The position numbers and the translations under genes are program-made. A stretch of DNA of 10,429 bases, taken from contig DGYA01000035.1 in the NCBI GenBank assembly GCA_002396505.1, positions 650-11,078 on the forward strand. Reading direction: 5' to 3'. Under the pieces are notes generated by a model. It saw only the letters and a list, made by a program, of their open reading frames with translations. It was not told the origin of the DNA and searched no databases. Positions within the stretch are counted from its first letter, which is position 1. Each line of letters begins with the position of its first letter. This document shows, in pieces, positions 5,010-10,429 of this stretch. This stretch comes from Cyanobacteria bacterium UBA5018. GTDB lineage: Bacteria > Cyanobacteriota > Cyanobacteriia > PCC-6307 > Cyanobiaceae.

Positions 5010-6386
5010 GTGTCAACTGCTGCTTTGTCAACCGCAGCGGGCTCAACCGCAGCGGGGGCAACTGAGATGGGCCAGCAGCCCCCGGCCACGGCTGAACGCT
5101 GCCGCCTGCTGTTGGAGCATTGGTGCAGCGGCTTGACCCTCAGCGGTCGCGAGCGGTCGCTGTTCGCCGGTCAGTTGGCCCAGCTGGAGCGTCAACTAGG
5201 GCGGCTGCAACGGCGTCAGCTGCGGCTGGCGGTGTTCGGGCGGGTGGGGGTGGGTAAGTCGAGCTTGCTAAATGCCCTGCTGGGCGAGCCGTTGTTTGCC
5301 ACCGACGTGGCCCACGGTTGCACCAGGCGCCAGCAGATTGCCCCCTGGCTGCAGCCGATCCCTGGCCTAGATGGGCTGGAACTGGTGGATACCCCGGGCA
5401 TAGACGAAATTGCCGCCCCCGGCCGGGCCCGGTTGGCGGCGCGGGTGGCCCTCGGGGCCGACTTGGTGATATTGGTGATCGATGCAGACCTCAGTAGCGT
5501 TGAACTGGAGGCGATCGTTCCCCTGGCGGCCAGTGGCAAGCCGCTGCTACTGGTGCTCAACCGCTGCGACTGCTGGCCCGCCGCCGAGCTCCAACAGCTG
5601 ATCGCCAGCATTCGCAGCCGTTTGCCAGCCGCCCTGGCGCTGGAGCCGATTGCCGTGGCCGCCGCGCCGCGCCAGGCCGAACTGTTGGCCGATGGTCGGG
5701 TGCGCTCTCGCCCCGCCCCGCCCCGCATCGAGCCGCTGCGCCAGCGGTTGATCGAGCTGCTCACAGACCAGGGAGTGCTGCTGCTGGCCCTCAATTCCCT
5801 GGCTGCGGCAGAGCGGTTGCAGCAGGCTCTGCAGCGGCAGCGGCTCAGGTCTTGCCGCCAGGCCGCCGACAGCCTGATCGGCCGCTACGCGGCACTCAAG
5901 GCCACCGGCGTCGCCGCCAATCCCCTACCCCTGCTGGATTTGGCCGCTGGCCTGGCCTGCGATACGGCCCTGGTGGTGCAGCTAGCCCAGCTCTATGGCC
6001 TGCCCCTGGGGGGCGCCAGTGCCCGCCAGCTGGCAGCTCGCCTTTCGGGCCACAACAGCCTGTTGGCGGGCGCCCAGCTGGCGATTCAAACCCTCTTGGG
6101 TGGCCTCAAGCAGCTGTTGCTGGTGGCGGCACCGCTCACTGCTGGCCTCAGCCTGGCGCCGGCGGCACCGGTGGCCCTGGCCCAGGTGGCCCTGGCCGTG
6201 CACACCACCCGGCTCACCGGGCGCCTGGCGGCCAGGGCGCTGCTGCGCAGTGCCAATCGCCGCCATAGCCCAGGGGCGCTGATGCGGCGCTTGGCGCAAA
6301 CTGATCCCCAGTTGCGGCAGTGGCTGCTCGGTTGGTCCGGGGCCCATGGCCGCCAGCCACAGCCGGGCAGGGCTCCGCTGCCCTGA
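5010..6386 (+). CDS. Era-like GTPase with hydrophobic C-terminal domain (DUF697-like)
   Basis: The predicted product is a 458-residue TRAFAC-class GTP-binding protein. The G-domain shows the P-loop GRVGVGKS (77-84), a likely G2 Thr in HGCT (105), G3 DTPG (127-130) and G4 as NRCD (184-187; the usual form is N-K-x-D). Residues about 305-400 are strongly hydrophobic with Gly/Ala-rich helices (LLDLAAGLACDTALVVQLAQ, and LLLVAAPLTAGLSLAPAAP from 369), like the DUF697/YcjF-type domain of cyanobacterial GTPases, so membrane attachment is likely. The cellular role is unknown. The first start is GTG at 5010; an ATG at 5067 (MGQQPPATAE) would drop a STAAL-STAAG-STAAG leader built from 15-bp tandem repeats and may be the real start. 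It leads a cluster with nadD (22-nt gap), nadE and ald, so co-transcription is likely. Confidence 0.85.
   Translation: MSTAALSTAAGSTAAGATEMGQQPPATAERCRLLLEHWCSGLTLSGRERSLFAGQLAQLERQLGRLQRRQLRLAVFGRVGVGKSSLLNALLGEPLFATDVAHGCTRRQQIAPWLQPIPGLDGLELVDTPGIDEIAAPGRARLAARVALGADLVILVIDADLSSVELEAIVPLAASGKPLLLVLNRCDCWPAAELQQLIASIRSRLPAALALEPIAVAAAPRQAELLADGRVRSRPAPPRIEPLRQRLIELLTDQGVLLLALNSLAAAERLQQALQRQRLRSCRQAADSLIGRYAALKATGVAANPLPLLDLAAGLACDTALVVQLAQLYGLPLGGASARQLAARLSGHNSLLAGAQLAIQTLLGGLKQLLLVAAPLTAGLSLAPAAPVALAQVALAVHTTRLTGRLAARALLRSANRRHSPGALMRRLAQTDPQLRQWLLGWSGAHGRQPQPGRAPLP
5013..5057 (+). repeat. 15-bp tandem repeat encoding STAAx
   Basis: Three successive 15-bp units start at 5013, 5028 and 5043. 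The second and third share 14 identical bases (TCAACCGCAGCGGG); the first is diverged. They encode STAAL, STAAG, STAAG at the extreme N-terminus of the GTPase if translation starts at 5010. If the ATG at 5067 is used, the repeats are untranslated leader. Confidence 0.85.
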
Positions 6387-6408
6387 GGCGCCGAGCAGAA
6401 AAACAAAG

Positions 6409-6981
6409 ATGCAGCAGTTGGCCCTGTTCGGCACCAGCGCCGATCCCCCCACCATCGGCCATCAGCTGTTGCTGGAGGGCTTGCTGCAGCTGTTTCCGCA
6501 GGTGGTCACCTGGGCGAGCGACAACCCGATCAAATCCCATGGTGCGCCCCTGGAGCTGCGCAGTCAGATGTTGGCGGCCCTGGTGGCGGAGATCGCCAAT
6601 CCCAGGCTCCAGCATGTTCAGCAATTGAGCAGTCCCTGGGCGATCGAAACCCTGCAGCGGGCGGCTGCCCGCTGGCCCCACACCGAGCTGGTGTTCGTGG
6701 TGGGCAGCGATCTGGTGGGTCAGATCCACCGCTGGAAGCAGGCGGCTGCCCTGCTGGCCGGTTGTCGGTTGGCGATCGCGCCGCGCCAGGGTTGGCCGCT
6801 GGCGCCCGGGGAGCTGCCGGCCTTGCAGCGGTTGGGGGCGCGGCTGGAGCTGCTGCCGCTCACCGTGCCAGCCACCGCCAGCTCGGCGCTGCGCGATCGC
6901 CCCGACCGCCATCAAATTCCGGCGGGGGTTTGGTCGCTGCTGTTGCTGCACAATCTTTACGGGTTGTCCGAGGTGCCGTAA
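6409..6981 (+). CDS. nadD: Nicotinate-nucleotide adenylyltransferase
   Basis: NadD transfers AMP from ATP to nicotinate mononucleotide, giving nicotinate adenine dinucleotide (deamido-NAD), the penultimate step of NAD synthesis. The 190-residue product opens with the nucleotidyltransferase fold: LFGTSADPPTIGH (6-18) is the G-T-x-x-D-P-x-(H/T)-x-G-H ATP-binding motif, here with Thr15 in the first histidine position. FVVGSDLVGQIHRWKQ (96-111) matches the family block ending in a conserved Trp. Near the C-terminus TASSALRDR (156-164) stands where I-S-S-T-x-x-R is usual, an altered but recognisable form. I chose the ATG at 6409; an in-frame ATG at 6346 lies inside the GTPase gene and adds 21 non-family residues. 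Only a weak purine stretch precedes the start. It sits 22 nt after the GTPase and 23 nt before nadE, whose product uses the NadD product. Confidence 0.9.
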   Translation: MQQLALFGTSADPPTIGHQLLLEGLLQLFPQVVTWASDNPIKSHGAPLELRSQMLAALVAEIANPRLQHVQQLSSPWAIETLQRAAARWPHTELVFVVGSDLVGQIHRWKQAAALLAGCRLAIAPRQGWPLAPGELPALQRLGARLELLPLTVPATASSALRDRPDRHQIPAGVWSLLLLHNLYGLSEVP

Positions 6982-7004
6982 CCCCTCTGGGCCAGCCAGC
7001 ATCG

Positions 7005-8900
7005 ATGCGCATCGCCCTGGCCCAGATCGATCCACTGGTGGGCGACCTGGCCGGCAATGGCCGCCAAATTTTGCAGGCCTGCCGGCAGGCGGCCGACCAG
7101 GGGGCCGAGCTGCTGCTCACTCCAGAGTTGTCGCTGTGGGGCTATCCGCCCAGGGATCTGCTGCTGCGGCCGGCCCTGATCGCCGCCCAGCAGCAGGCCC
7201 TAGACGAGTTGGTGGTTGGTTTGGCCAGCTGTTGCCCGCAGCTGGCGGTGCTGGTGGGGATGGCCGAGCCGATCGCCGCCAGCGGCTTGGCCAGTTTGCC
7301 GAATTTGTGCAACGCCGCCGCCTTGGTGGAGGCCAGCGGCTGGCGGCCGGTGGCGCGCAAGCGGCTGTTGCCCAACTACGACGTCTTTGATGAACGGCGC
7401 TACTTCCGCCCCGGCCAGAGCCCGGCGGTGCTGGACCTGGTGCGCGGCGGTCGCCGCTGGCGCCTGGGGATCACCATTTGCGAAGACCTGTGGGTGGAGG
7501 AGCAGCGGCTGGATTCAGTGCTTTCTGGTTCAAATCCGGCTATTCCAGATCGGATTTCTATAAATCAGTCTGGTCTAGATCAGGCTATTGTCAATGCTCC
7601 TATTCCAGATCCAATCGGCGAGCTGCAACCGCTAGGCATCGATCTACTGATCAATCTCTCGGCATCGCCCTTTGGCATGGGCAAGGCGGCCCTGCGATTG
7701 CAGTTCGCCGCCAGTGCCGCCCGCCGCCTGGGCTGTGCGGTGCTCTATGTAAATCAGGTGGGCGGCAACGACGAGCTGGTGTTCGACGGGGCCAGTTTTG
7801 TGCTCAATGCCGCCGGCAGCCTGGAGCGCCAACTGGCCTGTTGCCGCCAACAGCTGACCTGTTGGGATCCGCCAACCCCATTACCGCCATTGGCCTCAGC
7901 CGATGCATTAATTACCGGTGCAACAGCCGCCGGTGCAGCAGCCCCCGATGAAACGGCCCTCGGTGCGCCAGCCATCAACCCCATACCGATCCCCTTGGTG
8001 ATGTCGCCGTCGCTGGAGTTGCCCGATCCCCAGGAGCAACTGTTGCGCGCCCTGGTGCTGGGGGTGGCCGATTACGCCCACAAATGTGGCTTTCGCCAGG
8101 CCCTGTTGGGTCTCAGTGGCGGCATCGATTCGGCTCTAGTGGCGGTGATCGCCGCAGCGGCCCTCGGCGCCCACCAGGTGCAGGCCCTGCTGATGCCCTC
8201 CCCCTGGAGTTCCGCCGGTTCGCTTGACGATGCATCCGCCCTGGCCGGCAGGCTTGGCATCGCCACGGCCACCCTGCCAATTGCGCCGCTGATGGCCGGC
8301 TTTGACGGGGCCCTGGCGCCCGCCCTGCCGGGGGGGCCGCAGGGAGTCACCGCCGAAAACCTGCAATCGCGCATTCGCGGCACCCTGTTGATGGCGGTGG
8401 CCAACCAGCGGGGCCAGCTGCTGCTCTCCACCGGCAATAAATCGGAGCTGGCGGTGGGCTACTGCACCCTCTACGGCGACATGAACGGCGGCCTGGCCGT
8501 GATTGGCGATCTATACAAAACCACCGTGTTTAGTCTCTGCGAGTGGATTGATTCAGCGGCGGCGGCCAGTTGTCGGGCGGAGTTGGCCCTGCCCAGCACC
8601 GGCGAACTGGTGGGTTTGGCTATCCGCCACAAGCCCCCCAGTGCTGAACTCAGACCAGACCAGCTCGATAGCGACAGCCTGCCCGATTACGCAGTGCTTG
8701 ATCCATTACTCAAGGCCTACATCGAGCGGCACTGGAGCCTGGAGGAGTTGATCGCCCACGGCACCCCGCCGGAATTAGCGATGCGGGTGCAGCTGTTGCT
8801 GCGGCGATCGGAGTTCAAACGGCGCCAGGCCGCCCCTGCCCTGAAGGTGAGTGGTCGGGCGTTTGGCAGCGGTTGGCGGATGCCGATTGCCGCCGCCTGA
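7005..8900 (+). CDS. nadE: Glutamine-dependent NAD+ synthase
   Basis: NadE amidates nicotinate adenine dinucleotide to NAD+ using ATP and ammonia from glutamine. The N-terminal nitrilase-like glutaminase domain (1-285) has Glu41 (TPELSLWGYPPRD), a Lys in ARKRLLPNYDVFDE (119) and Cys159 (ITICEDLW), the expected catalytic triad. The C-terminal synthetase domain (about 340-631) has the ATP-binding P-loop SGGIDS (371-376), STGNKSE (475-481) and GDMNGG (491-496). At 631 residues it is long. Two additions explain this: an AT-rich repetitive insertion at about residues 168-204, and a low-complexity Ala/Pro linker at about 288-335. The insertion keeps the frame and lies just after the catalytic Cys, between DLWVEE and IGELQPLGIDLLINLSASPF. 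I chose the ATG at 7005 (MRIALAQIDP). The frame runs upstream to 6762, but that part overlaps nadD and lacks family sequence. A hairpin follows the stop. Confidence 0.93.
   Translation: MRIALAQIDPLVGDLAGNGRQILQACRQAADQGAELLLTPELSLWGYPPRDLLLRPALIAAQQQALDELVVGLASCCPQLAVLVGMAEPIAASGLASLPNLCNAAALVEASGWRPVARKRLLPNYDVFDERRYFRPGQSPAVLDLVRGGRRWRLGITICEDLWVEEQRLDSVLSGSNPAIPDRISINQSGLDQAIVNAPIPDPIGELQPLGIDLLINLSASPFGMGKAALRLQFAASAARRLGCAVLYVNQVGGNDELVFDGASFVLNAAGSLERQLACCRQQLTCWDPPTPLPPLASADALITGATAAGAAAPDETALGAPAINPIPIPLVMSPSLELPDPQEQLLRALVLGVADYAHKCGFRQALLGLSGGIDSALVAVIAAAALGAHQVQALLMPSPWSSAGSLDDASALAGRLGIATATLPIAPLMAGFDGALAPALPGGPQGVTAENLQSRIRGTLLMAVANQRGQLLLSTGNKSELAVGYCTLYGDMNGGLAVIGDLYKTTVFSLCEWIDSAAAASCRAELALPSTGELVGLAIRHKPPSAELRPDQLDSDSLPDYAVLDPLLKAYIERHWSLEELIAHGTPPELAMRVQLLLRRSEFKRRQAAPALKVSGRAFGSGWRMPIAAA
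7511..7615 (+). repeat. AT-rich repetitive in-frame insertion in nadE
   Basis: By hand count, 49 of 110 bases in 7511-7620 are G or C, while the flanking gene is strongly GC-rich. CTATTCCAGATC occurs at 7540-7551 and again at 7600-7611, exactly 60 nt (20 codons) apart. A 21-mer at 7524-7544 recurs at 7569-7589 with 17 matches. The peptide shows the echoes SGSNPAIPDRI, SGLDQAI and NAPIPDPI. Three GATC sites fall in 7548-7611. Related enzymes, as I recall them, have a linker of roughly a dozen residues here, so about 25 residues are extra. Confidence 0.75.
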
Positions 8901-8928
8901 CCTGGCCAACAGATCAGCTGTTGCCAGG
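8901..8928 (+). terminator. Hairpin directly after nadE stop (terminator-like, no U-tract)
   Basis: CCTGGCCAACAG (8901-8912) pairs with CTGTTGCCAGG (8918-8928) around the loop ATCAG. This gives 11 bp with one bulged C. It starts at the base after the nadE stop. No T-run follows, so it may act as a weak terminator or a transcript-stabilising or processing hairpin that sets ald expression apart from nadE. Confidence 0.6.
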
Positions 8929-8960
8929 CCATTGTGGAGGTAGCTCCCTGGATTAGCTAG

Positions 8961-10112
8961 ATGACAGTGTCTGGCCTGGCGGCCCCCCACACCTCCCCGA
9001 TGGCCAGCATTGGCGTGCCCACGGAGATCAAGCGCGACGAACAAAGGGTGGCCCTCACCCCCGATGGCGTGCGGGAGCTGGTTAGCCAGGGCATGGAGGT
9101 GAGGGTGCAGGCCGGTGCCGGCGCTGGGGCCGGCATGTCTGACGCCGATTACGCCGCCGCCGGCGCCCGGCTGGTGGATCGCGAGGAGGCCTGGGCCGCC
9201 CACCTGGTGGTGAAGGTGAAGGAACCCCAGCCGGAGGAGTTCGCTTTCCTGCGGCCCGATCTGGTGCTGTTCACCTACCTGCACCTGGCCGCCTATCCAG
9301 AGGTGGGCAAGGCGCTGTTGGCGGCGGGCACCACCGCCGTGGCCTACGAGACGGTGCAGCTGGAAGACGGCAGCCTGCCGCTGCTGGCACCGATGAGTGA
9401 GATCGCCGGTCGGCTGGCGGCCCAGGTGGGTGCCCACCTGCTGGAGAAGCCCCACGGCGGCCGCGGCATTTTGATGGGCGGTTGCACCGGCGTGCGGCCC
9501 GCCCGGGTGGTGGTGCTAGGGGCCGGCATCGTGGGCTGGAATGCCGCTCGGGTGGCGGCGGCGATGGATGCGGAGGTGTTCCTGCTGGATCGCTCCCCCC
9601 AGAAATTGCGCAGCCTGGAGGCGGACCGCCGCGGTCGCCTGGTGAGCTTGGTGAGCAGCAGCGGGCTGATCGAACGGCTGGTGCCTGGCGCCGATCTGCT
9701 GATTGGCGCGGTGCTGCTGCCCGGCGGTCGCGCGCCCAGGCTGGTTAGCGAGGAGCTGGTGCAACGCATGAAAGCTGGTTCGGTGATCGTGGATGTGGCG
9801 ATCGACCAGGGGGGCTGCATCGCCACCAGCCGTGAAACCACCCATACCGATCCGGTGCACTGCATCCATGGCGTGCAGCACTACGCGGTGGGCAACATGC
9901 CAGGGGCGGTGCCATTTACCTCCACCGAGGCGTTGATGAGCGTGACCCTGCCCTACATCCTGGTAATGGCGGGCCGGGGGCTCAGCGAGGCGGTCACCGA
10001 TCGGCCCGAACTGCTCTCTGGTTTGAACACAGTGGCTGGCGCCATCTGCCATCCAGGGGTAGCCAAGGCCCTAGGCCTGGCCTCGCGCCACCCAATGGCC
10101 TGCCTGCGTTAA
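8961..10112 (+). CDS. ald: Alanine dehydrogenase
   Basis: Ald catalyses NAD-linked reversible oxidative deamination of L-alanine to pyruvate and ammonium. The sequence follows the family from start to end: IGVPTEIKRDEQRV (17-30, with the substrate-binding Arg29), VKVKEP (84-89, catalytic Lys), FTYLHLA with His108, the signature from SLPLLAPMSEIAGRLAAQVG to GGRGI, the Rossmann motif GAGIVG (187-192) with Asp210 at the end of the next strand, and VDVAIDQGGC (277-286, catalytic Asp). HYAVGNMPGAVPFTST closes the active site. The 383 residues are about a dozen longer than usual because of MTVSGLAAPHTSP at the N-terminus. The ATG at 9000 (MASIGVPTEIK) fits family length better. A GGAGG at 8936-8940 is 20 nt before the ATG at 8961, too far for standard spacing, so the start is uncertain. 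An in-frame TAG directly precedes 8961. It is the last gene of the NAD cluster. Confidence 0.94.
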   Translation: MTVSGLAAPHTSPMASIGVPTEIKRDEQRVALTPDGVRELVSQGMEVRVQAGAGAGAGMSDADYAAAGARLVDREEAWAAHLVVKVKEPQPEEFAFLRPDLVLFTYLHLAAYPEVGKALLAAGTTAVAYETVQLEDGSLPLLAPMSEIAGRLAAQVGAHLLEKPHGGRGILMGGCTGVRPARVVVLGAGIVGWNAARVAAAMDAEVFLLDRSPQKLRSLEADRRGRLVSLVSSSGLIERLVPGADLLIGAVLLPGGRAPRLVSEELVQRMKAGSVIVDVAIDQGGCIATSRETTHTDPVHCIHGVQHYAVGNMPGAVPFTSTEALMSVTLPYILVMAGRGLSEAVTDRPELLSGLNTVAGAICHPGVAKALGLASRHPMACLR

Positions 10113-10429
10113 CAATCACTCGCACATCTGTTGCGCATCTTTTACCTGCCTACCGCTAATAGATCGCCGCAGATCCCTTGCTCGCAGATCTAGCGATCGC
10201 ACATCCATTGCCTATCTATCACCAAAGGATCGTCGCAGGTCTATGGATCCTGGATCGGGCAATCGTACATCCGTTACCCATCTATCGCTAGCCACCTCTC
10301 GCAGATCTCTTGCTCCAAGATCTCTCGCTCCCACATCTGTAAATCGCACATATATTGCCAGCTCCAAGCACGCATATCGCCAGCCCCAAGCACATATATC
10401 GCCAGCCCCATTACCCCTTGCCCCCCAGG
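10113..10429. other. Gene-free GATC-rich degenerate repeat tract
   Basis: At least 317 bp after ald, running to the window end, contain no credible gene. The tract is made of degenerate short repeats. Nine GATC sites lie between 10162 and 10322, far above chance. A 25-mer at 10196-10220 recurs at 10262-10286 with 21 matches (pattern ATCG-ACATCC-TT-C-CATCTATC, approximately). CGCAGATC followed by CTTGCTC, with small variations, recurs at about 10169 and 10301. A 22-bp tandem repeat follows at 10347-10410. One HIP1 octamer lies at 10193. Confidence 0.75.
10347..10410. repeat. 22-bp tandem repeat, nearly three copies
   Basis: Units start at 10347, 10369 and 10391, with the approximate consensus CACATATATCGCCAGCCCCA plus AG. 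The third copy stops after 20 bases. Copies are adjacent with no spacers, which rules out a CRISPR layout. No function is evident. Confidence 0.8.

Noticed and set aside
6762..7004. 81-residue N-terminal extension of NadE
   Set aside because: It overlaps nadD in another frame and reads as Ala/Gly-rich shadow sequence; MRIALAQIDP at 7005 is the normal enzyme start.
6214..7035. 273-codon open frame on the minus strand
   Set aside because: It is antisense to the GTPase end, nadD and the nadE start, with a low-complexity Gln/Arg-rich translation typical of shadow frames.
10347..10410. Possible CRISPR array
   Set aside because: The 22-bp units are directly adjacent with no spacers and are imperfect, and no cas genes are nearby.

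Overview
The window looks like chromosome of a high-GC cyanobacterium. The best marker is a PSRP-3/Ycf65 ribosomal protein gene, a family restricted to cyanobacteria and plastids. The strongly GC-biased codon use, short intergenic gaps and a few HIP1 octamers (GCGATCGC at 6772, 6893 and 10193) fit a Synechococcus/Cyanobium-type lineage; that finer placement is inference.

Region 1 (1-1880) is accessory and decaying. It holds the 3' end of a lower-GC TPR-repeat gene (three registers of a 204-bp repeat) that stops in mid-repeat. Next come about 200 bp of non-coding DNA with a nested inverted repeat, then a broken fragment of a non-ribosomal peptide synthetase condensation domain. A decayed IS66-type transposase on the minus strand follows, with a frameshift and a deletion that removes its second catalytic Asp.

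Region 2 (1881-4714) is housekeeping. It has the PSRP-3 gene (minus) with its terminator, a divergent HAD-family hydrolase of the TIGR01548 type (plus), and a convergent Xaa-Pro aminopeptidase (PepP, minus) with all metal ligands intact.

Region 3 (4715-5009) is a 295-bp divergent intergenic region rich in short direct, tandem and inverted repeats.

Region 4 (5010-10112) is a co-directional cluster: an Era-like GTPase with a hydrophobic C-terminal domain, nadD, nadE and alanine dehydrogenase, with gaps of 22, 23 and 60 nt. NadD makes nicotinate adenine dinucleotide, NadE amidates it to NAD+, and Ald uses NAD(H), so the last three form an NAD supply-and-use set. nadE carries an unusual in-frame, AT-rich, internally repetitive insertion inside its glutaminase domain.

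Region 5 (10113-10429) is a gene-free, GATC-rich degenerate repeat tract running to the window end. The most unusual theme is that repetitive, GATC-clustered DNA of this kind appears in two intergenic regions and, in coding-compatible form, inside nadE. I found no RNA genes or CRISPR array.
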